DNA from: Zerene cesonia
Taxonomy: Eukaryota; Arthropoda; Insecta; Lepidoptera; Pieridae
Assembly (NCBI RefSeq): GCF_012273895.1
Contig: NC_052104.1
Location: 2,852,001-2,916,000, forward strand
Direction: 5' to 3'
DNA length: 64,000 bases
The notes beneath the pieces are model-generated. The model made no database searches and had not been told where the DNA came from. It saw only the letters and a program-made list of their open reading frames with translations. This document shows positions 1 through 11,011 of this stretch, piece after piece. Within the stretch, counting starts at the first letter, position 1. Every line of letters begins with the position of its first letter. Made by a program: the position numbers and the translations under genes.

Positions 1-510
1 TTATGTATATTTTAAGGAAATGACCAGAGCGAAAGACGAAAGAGTCTTTCTTATTGTTACAATTGTTTTTACATAACATACACATTTGGGAAAAAATGAA
101 CGTCGTACATCTACAACAACTAGTTTCTTAGTTTATTTTTAACATATGACATGTTTTGTTGAGCACAAAAGAAAATGCATATCATAATAACAATCCTTCC
201 TCGCTTTCGAGTTGACGGCCGCACTTCCCCATTCCATAAACAGGAATGCATATCTCGCGAGCAAAAGTATTTTATATACATTATACATAATGTAAATACA
301 CTCGTCCTAGACGCAGGTGTGGTTTACATCTGTATAAAGTGGCTGTCGTGATCACAGTGAATATTTATAACGCAAGAACGTTGTAATAAATAGTAAATTA
401 AAGTGAAAATTTCATAGAGCATCTGTGAAGCGACTTGAGTATGACGAGAGACAATTTTAAAAGACTCAGAATGCTATTTAATATTTAATAATAATAGATA
501 GTAGATAATC
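1..510. other. AT-rich intergenic, nothing recognised
   Basis: No reading frame, repeat copy or RNA gene seen. A TATAAAG at 332 is 20 bp before atcacagtga, but without a supported gene downstream I do not call it a promoter. Confidence 0.5.
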
Positions 511-751
511 TCACCAATATTATAAACGTGAAAGTTTGTTTGTTTGGTTGTCTGTCCGTCAATCACGCTGAAACTACTCAACAGATCTTGATCTAATTTG
601 GTATACAGTCAGAGTATGAGCTGACTTGGGTGATAGGATGGTTTTTTTAACAATTAAATGCTTCCTTGGGATAAAACATAGAGGAATAGACAGTCACTAA
701 ATCATTTGTAATGTCCTAATTCCACGCGGGCACCTAGCAGCAGGCAGCTAG
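511..751 (+). mobile_element. Helitron-like non-autonomous element (Lep1-type), near complete
   Basis: Starts TCACCAATATTATAAACGTG and ends GCAGGCAGCTAG before a T, after a GC-rich segment. The 5'-TC, 3'-CTAG and A/T insertion site fit Helitrons. Internal phrases such as tttggtatacag and gagctgacttgggtgat recur at 3330 and 21122. Confidence 0.6.
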
Positions 752-1387
752 TAATACATAATTTATTAGCAAATCTTGTGAGGGTAAATTAATGATTTTC
801 AAACAAAATAATATAATAAATCGTGGGTAAAACGGCTATTGCCTGTCGGGAAAAAATTATTATATACACAGGATTTTATTTCTCAAGTTAATATTTATAT
901 TATTAACATAGATATACTGCTATATCGCATCTATTGCATTTAGAATTATACATAACGCTAGAAAATTACAGCAAGGTGTATATATTTTAACTTATTTTTA
1001 AAAAAAAATTCAAAATTTCACATCACGCATTGAAATTTGCAAAAATAAATTATGCATTCTAATATGAACTGTATTGAAATTGATTACACCAGAAGAGTTC
1101 ACATAAAACGATGTAACAGCTTCAAATAAAATGTCAAAGGATAATGCAATTTCTCGAATGGCGTGTTAACGTGGATTTTAATCCTGCCCATTCTTTGAGG
1201 TATGGTTAGTGAAGTGCTTGAATTTTATATTCTTTCCGTTTCCGTTTAATACAATTTCTTTGAAAGTATCGTTTTTGAAGCTTCGTTTTTGTGCTGCGAT
1301 GTAAAACTTTATGTCGTTGTATGAAATATGGACAATATTTTCGATATATGCAATTTGTGTTTATAACTCAAGTATACTTTAACTGGT

Positions 1388-1550
1388 ATTTTCTTGTGTT
1401 TGATTTTACGCGAGTATTATTAATTTTGAAATTATCAACTTTTCTTGACCAAACGTTTGAAACGTCGGGTTAACAATATAATGAAATTCATTCATTAAAA
1501 TCCGCGTTTAAAAAATCGTTTAAAAGTTGTTAATTTCTAAATACTTTAAC
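1388..1550. repeat. Foldback repeat (family C), one arm degraded
   Basis: tattttcttgtgtttgattt plus tacgcgagtat at one end; gaaacgtcgggttaacaata and aaatccgcgtttaaaaaatc inside. Incomplete partner arm. Confidence 0.5.
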
Positions 1551-1754
1551 TGTTTAATGATTTTAATATCAATATATACGATGTTAGTTTCAAATTGGTT
1601 AACAATAACAAAAGTAAACGATATAACACTAAATATAAATCAACTTAATAGTCATAGCTAGTTTAAAGTTTTGAATGTGAGTGTTTTGAGCAAGCTTACA
1701 AACTAATTGGATCAGTTCGAATGGTGACACATAAGATTCGCGTGAAAATAATTC

Positions 1755-1965
1755 TGTGTTTCGTGCGATGATACAAGGAAACCCTTTTCCTCACTCTTCC
1801 CAGTCCAATTCTTTACTCTCGTCGTCAATGCTTTTCTTATCCCTTACTTATTCTTAAAAGCGGTTAACGTATTTGTGAAAGCCCTACCTCTCCTCCGTTA
1901 ATGTTAATGGGCGTTGGTGATCGCTTATCTCTGGATGAACGACCAGCGCAGTTGCCCGCTCATCT
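1755..1965 (-). repeat. Dispersed repeat B, degenerate, minus
   Basis: Recognised by acccttttcctcactcttcc, gttaatgttaatgggcgttg and gaccagcgcagttgcccgct. The fullest copies are at 26645 and 42246. Unclassified, non-coding. Confidence 0.5.
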
Positions 1966-2010
1966 TAAAAATAAGAAATAACGTAACTTAACATATAGGC
2001 TTATAAAATG

Positions 2011-2258
2011 GCTTTCGATAAGTGGGGGTTCGAAACCGGGCGAGCGTGCAGGAAATAATTTGATTTTTCAATTTATCTGCGCATGGGGATAACATCACCA
2101 CTGCTTAAAACGGTGAAGGAAAACATCGTGATGAAACCGGCATGTCCAAGATTCAAAAGTTCGACGACATATGACATCTGCCAATCCGCACTTGGCCAGC
2201 GTGGTGGATTATCGCCTGAACCCTCATAGGAGGCCTGTGTCCCAGCAGTACTTATAAT
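2011..2258 (+). mobile_element. tRNA-derived SINE (family A)
   Basis: Head with a B-box-like ggttcgaaaccgggcgagcg; body with aacggtgaaggaaaacatcg, gcacttggccagcgtggtgg and an end of cctgtgtcccagcagta. The A-box part of the head is lost. Confidence 0.65.
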
Positions 2259-2815
2259 AATTTGTGTATAATATTTTAAGAAAACAAGCTATACACAAAC
2301 TCAATGTCACACATCCACGCTGAGTTTACAAACGTTTCCAGTTTAAAAATGTTTCAGTGATCTCGTAATTTCATCACATATTTTATCGACGAAGCCAGCA
2401 GTTCCCTTACTATTTTCTCTTGTACTATAACTGTCTATGATATATAACTCTTGACAGCTCTAATCCCAAGACATACAACCATCTAGAACAATTTATTTGA
2501 TGGCTGTATCTTACAACTTGATGCAATAAAAATTGACTGCGGACCAGACCGTATTTTTCATTTTATCTTAACGTTTAACAGTGTTGTTCAGTTGGAAAAT
2601 ATAATGAGGGTTGATGAAGGTTCATTTGACGTAGAATGTTTCGCTTGTGTTTTGACGCTTATGCTATTGAGACATTGACGTTTCAATGAGAGTCGTATTA
2701 TGTGAATTATCCCTAAATAACTCTGAAAAAGGGCAAAACGTAATTCCATAAATTTTTACAGTTCTCTGAATTAAGCCAGTTAAATGCATTTTAGGGAGAT
2801 TTCATATTTGACGCC

Positions 2816-3012
2816 TCCTTGGTACAGTGGTAAACGCGTGAGCGTAGAACCGAGGGGTCCTGGGTTCGATTCCCGGTGGGGACAATAAAAAAAAATGTCT
2901 CGGTCTGGCAGGACACAGAAGGTTGATCACCTACTTGTCCATAAAGAAAATCGATCAGTGAAACAGATGTATATCATCTGCCCCATACCCCAGTAGGGGA
3001 CACGGGACTTCA
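2816..3012 (+). mobile_element. tRNA-derived SINE (family T)
   Basis: Has an A-box-like ttggtacagtggtaaacgcg and a perfect B box (gggttcgattcccgg), then a body with tctggcaggacacagaaggt and ataccccagtaggggacacg. The tRNA-like part lacks a foldable anticodon arm and acceptor partner, so it is a SINE head rather than a tRNA gene. A reverse copy is at 13425. Confidence 0.7.
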
Positions 3013-3329
3013 CTTTTTAATATTTGATCAATAACATTAAAGTACCAATCATATTAACTCTCTAAATGAAATATTTAATATAAGATAGTTCGTTTTAAAA
3101 CGAATAATGCTTTTCATTTCTATCAGAACAATCGCACAAATGTCCTATAAAAATAGCTATAGTAATTTCTCGAGAAACTGTCTCAGTGAAATAACTCGGA
3201 ACATGTCGTGACAAAGCCTCACAATTGTTTTAGAAGTCGCAGGCTTCCTGACTGAGATTCCTTACAAAAACTGCATAAAGGCAACCTTCCAACCCTTAGC
3301 AGAACTATAGATAGAGTCATGTAGAGAAT

Positions 3330-3535
3330 AATCACACTAATATTATAAATGTGAAAGTTAGTTTTTTTGGATGTTTTTTTTTGGATGTACGAGCTGAACA
3401 GATTTTGATGAAATTTGGTATACAGACAGGGTATGAGCTGACTTGGGTGATAAGATACTTTTTATCCCAATTAAAAGCTTTATTAGGATGAAAGAGTAAT
3501 CTTGAAATCCAGGCGGAGTCGAGACGACCGTCGAC
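3330..3535 (+). mobile_element. Helitron-like element, 3'-truncated
   Basis: Begins cactaatattataaatgtg and shares the tacagacagggtatgagctg block with 511-751. The end near cgagacgaccg is degraded and the terminal CTAG is not clear. Confidence 0.5.
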
Positions 3536-4359
3536 GATGAATTGATTACCAAATGTCACATACAAAAATGTCGCAGGCTAAGTTTAGAAACGGTCGCCAT
3601 TTTGTATTATGAAAAGATTTTACTTTGTCTCAATCTTACTGATTGATCTGAATCTTACTGATTACAGTATACCAACAATACGTATTGTATTTTTGATACA
3701 ATAGCACTTGCTTTATTTGTATTTATGGGTTGCAAAATTTATTGTTATTAATAGTTAATTAATGCAAGGAAACAAGGAAGTAATCAAGCATACGTATCTT
3801 AAATTGGGGAGCTAAATGTAAAATTCCATCAATTTATTTGACCTCACTTATTTGTAAAATAAAAATGTTTAATCAATAGATAATTAGACAAATTAGACAT
3901 ATTTTAAATTTTGTCGTTTATGTGTAAGCAGTTCCAAAAACTTAGTTTTTACTATATTATGTACGATGAGAGTTGAGACTACTATGGCCGATATGTTATT
4001 GAATAATCTAATAACCTTTCTAAACCGTTTCCAAATTTTCAATTATTTCAGGAAAAATTAAGCACAGAGCTTTGTTTATGACTATGTTTATAAAAAAAGA
4101 TTAGTTTTCTAATAACCTATTGTATTTAGTGAGAAAATTTTGGGTAGTATAGCTATATATGAGTCTTTTACCTAACATCGTTGTAAGGATCTAAGATGTA
4201 CCATTTGTCACGACAATCTCTTCAGCTAGATGTATGTATTGCCTACCTTAAAAAATCTCAAGAAATCTTTACTTCAGTTAAATAGATTAAGAATGGATAG
4301 ACAATTTACAAGTTGATTTATAGTTGCTGGTATTTTGTTTACAAAAGACTTCAAAATAT

Positions 4360-4745
4360 AATATTTTCTTGTGTTTGATTTTACGCGAGTATATTTATTT
4401 ATTTATTTATTATACTTTATTGCTCTGGAAAAATTACAAATTGAGACTTATTCTAGGTGACATTATTACAAATGGCGGTCTTATCGCTAAATAGCGATTT
4501 CTTCCAGACAACCGGTTGCACTGAGAGAAGTTAAAGTAGAGGATAGGAGTAGGGAAGAGCATAAAGAGTATATAAAAATACATATTTAATAATATATATA
4601 TACACACAAATATAGATGTATAGTACATTTAGAAATTCAAAAGTTTTTAAATGATTATAAACGCTTATTGATTTATTCATTATATTACTAACACGATGTT
4701 TTGTATGACCACCCTCGCTGTAAAGTGTTCGAAACGTCGAGTGAA
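4360..4745. repeat. Foldback repeat (family C), interrupted by a LINE-end repeat
   Basis: Outer arm at 4360-4393 (ttcttgtgtttgattttacg), then a family-E repeat, then the rest from 4620 (acatttagaaattcaaaagt) to gttcgaaacgtcgagtgaa. SINE A follows directly. Confidence 0.45.
4388..4515 (-). repeat. LINE 3'-end repeat (family E), minus
   Basis: Minus strand reads gttgtctggaagaaatcgct, atttagcgataagaccgcca, and ends caataaagtataataaataa with an AATA-type tail. From memory a very common lepidopteran LINE/SINE tail; the class is not certain. Confidence 0.5.
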
Positions 4746-4749
4746 TCGT

Positions 4750-4919
4750 CGGTTTCCTCACGATGTTTTCCTTCACCGTTTTAAGCAGTGGTGATGTTGT
4801 TCACATGTGCAGATAAATTGAAAAATCAATTTATTTCCTGCACGCTCCGCCCGGTCTCGAACCCCGACTTATCGATTTTGAAGTCCGAGGTGCTCACCAC
4901 TGAGCCACCACTGCTTTTT
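4750..4919 (-). mobile_element. SINE family A, minus, truncated
   Basis: Plus strand reads ggtttcctcacgatgttttc through gagccaccactgctttt. It is inserted in or beside a foldback repeat at 4620-4745. Confidence 0.6.
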
Positions 4920-5104
4920 TTTTTAAGTTTTGTATATCTAAACTTAAAAATATATTGATTATGACTATAAAATGTCTATCAAATCAGTCTGATATATAGT
5001 TGGAACTATATTAAATACTTTTTTAACTATAATATGCATGTATGTATGGTTTGCTATGTAGATTATAGCCATATTGTTTTGAGGGGGGCGGGGCGCAGCT
5101 AGTT

Positions 5105-5306
5105 TTCAATAAAAAACGGGTATTAACCCGTTTGTAAGAATGTGTGTGTGTTAGTTGCTCATTTACGCAAGCACTACTGAACCGATTGCAATGAAATTTG
5201 GTACGTAGACAGCTGGACAACTGGAATAACATATAGGCAACTTTTTATCCCGATTATCCTACGGGATACGGATTTACGCGCGTGAAACCGCGGGGCGCAG
5301 CTAGTT
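5105..5306 (+). mobile_element. Helitron-like element, second subfamily (GCGGGGCGCAGCTAG end)
   Basis: Contains accgattgcaatgaaatttg, gacagctggacaactggaat and an end of gtgaaaccgcggggcgcagctag. A near-identical copy lies inverted at 5530-5728, about 220 bp away. Confidence 0.6.
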
Positions 5307-5529
5307 GCTATAATTAAATATCAGTTTCGCTATACCATAAGCAATATAATGGTGGTATTAGAACATTATTATCATACACATGATGAGCACCTGGGGCGTA
5401 AACGTGTTAAGTTTCCGTTAGCGAAATTATTACACCTACGAAGATTGGTTTTGTTATTCACAAAGCAATTTGCTGTGAAATTAACATTAACAACGGTTAA
5501 GTATATGGCAACAATGTAGTGTATAATAG

Positions 5530-5728
5530 CTAGCTGCGCCCCGCGGTTTCACCCGCGTAAACCGTATCCCTTAGGAATATCGGGATGAAAAGTAGCCTAT
5601 ATGTTATTCCAGTTGTCCAGCTGTCTACGTACCAAATTTCATTGCAATCGGTTCAGTAGTTTTTGCGTGAAAGAGCAACAAACTTACACACATCCTTACA
5701 AACTTTCGCATTTATAATATTAGTAGGA
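5530..5728 (-). mobile_element. Helitron-like element, second subfamily, minus
   Basis: Starts ctagctgcgccccgcggttt on the plus strand and ends cgcatttataatattagtag. Complete at both ends. Inverted relative to the copy at 5105-5306. Confidence 0.65.
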
Positions 5729-6204
5729 TTACGCTCACTATATTATGGAACGTATTTCTAGTTGCATTCATATAGTTTTATACTAAATTATTTAATAGCA
5801 TCGCTATTGAGAAAATAGAGGAAAGAAACGTTTTTTTTTTAACCGACATGAATAAAAGTTGATAAGCGAGCATTATCCACACATCTATTTGAAGTCGATT
5901 ATTACATTGAACGAAAGTTACACACGTATGCAAAATTTTAGTTTACCCTGAAATTGGGACGGGGTTCATAAGTTACTTCTCAGAATTTCTTTCACTATGA
6001 ATTAGTTGGCTTTTCCTCGATTTCCCTGAGAGATTTCCATCATCAGATCCTAACTTTATGATATTAGCACCATCTCCTTAGCATACACTTTCGTATTAAA
6101 TATTATTACTATAATATTACTAAAGTTTTAGGTGGTTAAGGACCACTAGCTCAGTAGCTAGCTACCTAATAAGGATAGATGTGTTTATGTCTTTTGAAGT
6201 GTAT

Positions 6205-6397
6205 CTTCTTTAGAATCGTTGTGATTTCAAACCTGATGCAACGGAAAAACGTCAGGTAAGAGACACAAATACAAAAATGTGTAGAATGAAGCCGGCAAAG
6301 AATGAGACAGAAATATAAATACTATTTTATTCATTCTTTTGTCGATTTACTGAAGTTTCACTTCTATCGTGTGTGAATCGCACACACACCTTTTTTT
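6205..6397 (+). repeat. Dispersed repeat F, copy 1
   Basis: Nearly identical over about 193 bp to 22160-22353 (cttctttagaatcgttgtga through gcacacacacctttttt), with only a few substitutions visible. Confidence 0.75.
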
Positions 6398-6399
6398 AC

Positions 6400-6665
6400 G
6401 TGAAAGTCACTAAACAGATTTTGATAACACTTTGCAGAGTAGCTTATGTCCTAATTAATATAGCACATGAGTCAATATGAAACAGCTAGTCACTACATAG
6501 TATAAAGCAAAGTCGCTTCCGGCGTTTGTATGCATGAATGCTTAGATCTTTGAAACTACACAACGGATTTTGATGGGGTTTTTTAATATGATAAGCAATT
6601 TAAGAGGAAGGTTTATACGTACAATAACATCTATTATACGCGTGCGCGTCTGCGGCAAAAACTAG
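6400..6665 (+). mobile_element. Two degenerate Helitron-like remnants in tandem
   Basis: aagtcactaaacagattttg to gaaacagctag (about 6400-6489), then gaaactacacaacggatttt to gtctgcggcaaaaactag (about 6550-6665). Both end in CTAG. Confidence 0.35.
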
Positions 6666-6878
6666 TTTATTACATTTAGAAATTAAAAACTTTTTAACGG
6701 ATTTTAAACGCGATTTATTCATTATATTGTGGGCACGGGGAGACTGCTTGCTCGCTGTAAAGTGTTCGAAACGTCGGGTTAATAACATAATAAATAAATC
6801 GCGTTTAAAATCCGTTAAAAATTTTTAAATTTCTAAATGTATAATACTCGCGTGAAATCAAACACAAGAAAATACTAG
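6660..6878. repeat. Foldback repeat (family C), well preserved
   Basis: Arms: taaaaactttttaacggatt...acgcgatttattcattatat on the left, reverse-complement ataaataaatcgcgtttaaa...atccgttaaaaatttttaaa on the right. About 60 bp of central sequence contains gtgggcacggggagactgct. Ends atactcgcgtgaaatcaaac plus acaagaaaata. Confidence 0.65.
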
Positions 6879-7915
6879 TTTATTACATACATTAAATTAA
6901 GGGACTTCGCATTCTGAATATCTGAAGAGAAGTAAGGCCAGTTTTCTAATATCCTGTGGGATTTTTCCTTTTGTCTCACATCAAACGCAAAACAAGTTAG
7001 CAGAGGAAATGAGTTTGAAAGCGACCTTTTTTTTCTATTTTTGTAGATTATTTTTGAATGTATTCTATTGCCATTTGTATATACTGGTATTTACGATATT
7101 TATTAAGTTTTTTGAATATGACTATATAATTATATTAATAAAGTATCTGAGTGTGTTACTATAATATCCTAGGTACTATTCATACATTGAAAAGTTACTT
7201 TGTCTGTCTCTTTATCTGATTCGTTCTTCACGCCTGGTATAGTCGAATTGAACTGGATACAATTTAGTACTGAGACTGAAACAATTTGGATACAAATTAG
7301 TACAGAGATAGTTTGAGATGCGAGGAGGCTAGTTTATCACGGAAATCCCTTGATGAGCCCGGAATTTGAGATGTTTCCTTTCGCAATAACGAAAAATTTA
7401 TAATAATAAAATTCGAAACTTTGTAGTAAATAAATAAAGAAACATTACCGCAATATACTTTCTGAAATCAATACACATATATATTCATGAACACCTTTAT
7501 ATTATCGAATCACCATTATCCGAACTAGGCATAAGGTTCATCAATCATTACACAACGTTGTAAGTAGATATATGCTTTCATAACAAATCACCGCTTTTCC
7601 CAAATCGATGTATGCCATTGTAACATCCCAAAAGACATCGCTCACTCCATTACATTCCATTTACAATTCACACTTTACTGAGTTATTATGGAAACGCATT
7701 TAGATGAAAGAGGGTACCAATAAGGTCGTTACGTTTAAAATAATATATAATCTTTAAGTATTCTTTGTAACGCCTCTTTAGTCTAAAGTCTTTTCGTTTT
7801 TATTTTTTTTTATTGTAACTGACTTTGTAAACAATACCTGTTTGGGAAAGTAAAGGATAAAATAATAACATATTTAATAAACAATTTATATTTATAAATA
7901 ACATATTTAAAAAAC

Positions 7916-7956
7916 GTATTTAATAAAAGATAAAATTTTTATCTTTTATTAAATAC
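7916..7956. repeat. Perfect palindrome, 20-bp arms, 1-nt loop
   Basis: gtatttaataaaagataaaa, then t, then its exact reverse complement. Confidence 0.9.
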
Positions 7957-8735
7957 ACATGCTTTCCATTCTTTTTAACATGATTGTTTATTGATTGCAG
8001 TTACTTATTTGTAAAGGTGGATTTACCCAAATAGATCATTAAAGTACTAACGTATAGTAGCACCCCTTGACAGGAGGGCAGCGTAATCAAAATATAAGGA
8101 CAAACAAGTTAGAAATAGCTGGTCACAATATTATGCAAAATACATAGACATATCTGTATGTAAAATTTAATTTTTAGTTAAATTTCTTTCAAAATTTCTC
8201 ATATCTGTATGTTGTTTATGTTTTATATGACGAGGATTCTAAAGTATAGGATAGAACCTTGTCCCCTTGTAGGGTATTGGTGGATTTAACTCCTAAACCT
8301 AATGACCGAGTAAAAAAAAATTTAGCTAAAAAAAATTACATTACATTAAATCTACGAATGTTACCGCATCAATTGGAGAAGCCGATTTTACTTCGAGTAT
8401 CTAAAGTTTCTTGATCTTATTACACACAGACAGATGAACTATTCTTTAAAAAATTCTCCTTTTAAACATTAATTTAACACTATAGAACTAAATATTAGGG
8501 TTAAATACTATTCTTACATGTTATCTGCATAAGACCTTTGTGCAATTGCGACAAAGGCGTTGTTTGTGTCATTAAAGCATGTTTTTAATTTTTTTTTACT
8601 TTATTTGTTATTCATTTGTATAATACCATTCCTTACTTATTATAGTCTATTTGCATTGTGTGAATAATTATCAAAGCACCATCTATGTTTTATGGCGTTA
8701 ACAAAATTCCTCCATTGCGCACATGGACTAGTTGT

Positions 8736-8782
8736 AACAAATAAGAGGAACTATGCGTTGAGCATAGTTCCTCTTATTTGTT
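8736..8782. repeat. Perfect palindrome, 21-bp arms, 5-nt loop
   Basis: Arms 8736-8756 and 8762-8782 (left arm begins aacaaataagagg); loop gttga. No mismatch. Confidence 0.9.
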
Positions 8783-8996
8783 CTAGATGGCTCTTTTTTA
8801 AAATAAATTTCGCATATTTTGGGCGTTAATATATTGATGGATTAAAGCTTGTAGAAGCAGACCCTCACCAATGAAAATAGCAATATATTTACAGCTGTTC
8901 TATCAAAAACTACCTTGCGCGTTTAATCATGCATGCATGGTGTTCGCATAAACTGATGCAATAATCCAGTCTATATAAATAAGTACAACGGGTTTC

Positions 8997-9009
8997 AAAC
9001 GCATATCTA
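8997..9009. repeat. Left copy of the target-site duplication of the RTE LINE
   Basis: aaacgcatatcta occurs here and again at 10306-10318, immediately outside the element. This dates the structure as a real target-primed insertion. Confidence 0.8.
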
Positions 9010-9010
9010 T

Positions 9011-10305
9011 CTATAATAATATAATAATATAATAATATAGCCTTTTATTCAGATAATCTTAACATACATAGTGAAAAAATAAACAGTTACAAACTAACAA
9101 AATATTAACCGAAGTGTATCTACAATCACAAAATTTGCTGTTTCCTTATTTTCTGAAGATCTGTTTGCCAATCGGCAAAGGCCTCCTCCAACCGTTTCCA
9201 TTCTAATCTGTCTTGAGCTACTCTGTTCCACATTACTCCGGCCACTTGTCTTATATCATCATCCCATCATCTCTGCGGTCTCCCCCTTTTCCTTTTACCG
9301 TATCTAGGGTACCATCTTGTCACTCTCTTGCTCCACTTGTCCGGACCTCTTACTAAATGACCCACCCATCTCCATTTGAGTCTTTTGATTTTCGAAACGA
9401 CATCTGTAACCTTTGTTTTACTTCTGATGGTTAGGTTCTTCAGTCTATCCGATTTCTTAGCATGTACCATACTTCTCTCCATTGCGTGTTGACAGATTGC
9501 GAGTCTGCTTGTTGTTTCCTGGGTTAGAGCCCATGATTGACAGCCATACATAAGGATTGGTAATATGCAGGTGTTAAATAATTTAGCTTTACTCTTCATA
9601 GGAAAATTTTTGTTTTTCATAATTTCTCTTAGGGCCCAATATGTTCTCCAGCCACTTGTAATTCTTCTCTGCACTTCTTTATTTATAGTTCCTTTATTAG
9701 TTATGATCTGTCCTAGATAGATGTAATCATCTGTGTAGTTGATTTCGGTGTTCTCTAATTGTATCATGTCCTACTTTCTCGCTTTCCGTCGCAAGCTCTT
9801 TCAGCATTATGTTTAGACTTTCTGATGTTTTGGCAAATAGCACAATGTCATCTGCGAATCTCAGGTGCGTCAGCGATGCTCCATCCACGTTGATCCCGTG
9901 ATGGTCCCAGTTAAGCCTTCGGAATATTGATTCTAATACTGCTGAGAAGAGTTTTGGCGATAACGGATCTCCTTGCCTTACACCCCTTTCAACTCTAAAG
10001 GGAACTCCTTTCTTTTCAAGCTGGATTCTCGCTGTACTTTTGCTATAAACGTTTTGTAATAGCCGAATGTATTTGTGTTCGATGCTTTGTTCCGCTAATG
10101 CCTCCCATATTTTCGCATGTAGTAAGGAATCAAATGCCTTGCTGTAATTAATCTATGAACGCAATATAGTAAGTGAGTTGATATTCATTGTATTTTTCTA
10201 TAACGTGACGCACTACGTGAATGTGATCTATAACTGAATAGTTCTTACGAAATCCTGCCTGTTCGATAGGTTGATGTTCATCTAACGTTCTTTCAATCCG
10301 TTTAA
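9011..10305 (-). mobile_element. 5'-truncated RTE-type LINE with broken reverse transcriptase
   Basis: Minus-strand frames encode the C-terminal half of a reverse transcriptase: KAFDSLLHAKIWEAL, VRQGDPLSPKLFSAVLE, LRFADDIVLFAKTSE (the catalytic FADD box), then YLGQIITNKG, LMYGCQSWAL and WVGHLVRGPDKW. It is broken by a frameshift and short deletion near 9767, an in-frame TGA at 9267, and a stop near 10155. The last frame ends at about 9126 after WKRLEEAFADWQTD. The 3' end is a short ATAATATA repeat, as in RTE elements, and a 13-bp target-site duplication flanks the element. Confidence 0.85.
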
Positions 10306-10318
10306 AAACGCATATCTA
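10306..10318. repeat. Right copy of the target-site duplication of the RTE LINE
   Basis: aaacgcatatcta, identical to 8997-9009. It lies next to the truncated 5' end of the reverse-transcriptase reading frame. Confidence 0.8.
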
Positions 10319-10955
10319 CTAATATTATTAATGTGGAATATTTACATTCACAATGATAAGCACATACTACTATTACCTAAGTAAGTAAGTATAATAGTTA
10401 CTACCTATCATATAGTGAGTTGATCAACTTAATCATAAAAGTATGACCGGTATTTTCGTATCGTTTTAAAAATAATTGTCTATGGCAATTTTCCTCAACG
10501 CCGATCGAAATAGAACTATTTAATGAAATCGTTAGCGTCAAAAGGAAACAATTATGTCCTGCTCATAATTACCATGTTATATATTTGGAAGCGATATGAC
10601 ACAATAGTTTCTGAAAAATAACAGGAAAATGAGAATATTGTATCCATATATCGCTAGTCGCTTCATGTTCGTCCACCATGCGGTCGGATAAATCATTAGT
10701 TTTAACATTAATTTGTTGTTTAATAAAAGTGAATCCGAATGCAGGTGATTCTTATATAACTTCCTTTTTTGGTTATGTTACTGGATTATAACGTGGATTA
10801 TAATTTGCGTGATTTTCTTTAGTATTTAATGGATAATTAGTGTCATTTAATTGGTCCCATTTTAGATTTTGGCGTGGGGCTTCTCCTCTGGGGCGGTGGT
10901 GAATTTTTTAGATTTATTTTGTGTAATTTTATATAATAATCGACGTTTCTTTTAG

Positions 10956-11011
10956 CAAATGCAGATCAGGAAACGAGTGACTATGGAAAGGATGGAACCA
11001 AAAATAATGGC
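10956..11011 (+). CDS. Collagen gene, first visible exon (a)
   Basis: Acceptor tttag precedes it and gtaag follows. It enters in phase 1, leaves in phase 0, and reads NADQETSDYGKDGTKNNG. No methionine or signal peptide is present, so at least one earlier exon must exist. I found no convincing candidate between the RTE element (ending about 10305) and here. Confidence 0.5.

Larger units (their letters stand above)
6879..8996. other. Intergenic, two palindromes only
   Basis: No exon or known repeat beyond the two perfect palindromes at 7916 and 8736. Simple T and A runs throughout. Confidence 0.5.

Noticed and set aside
332..360. TATAAAG followed by an initiator-like sequence, as a promoter
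   Set aside because: No gene start or first exon could be tied to it. TATA strings are frequent in this DNA.
2816..2890. A tRNA gene
   Set aside because: A and B boxes are good, but the anticodon arm and acceptor stem do not pair and a SINE body follows. A second copy at 13425 shows it is a repeat.
4531..4776. Protein frames beginning MKENIVRKP (also at 32022)
   Set aside because: They are translations of SINE family A, recurring wherever the SINE occurs.
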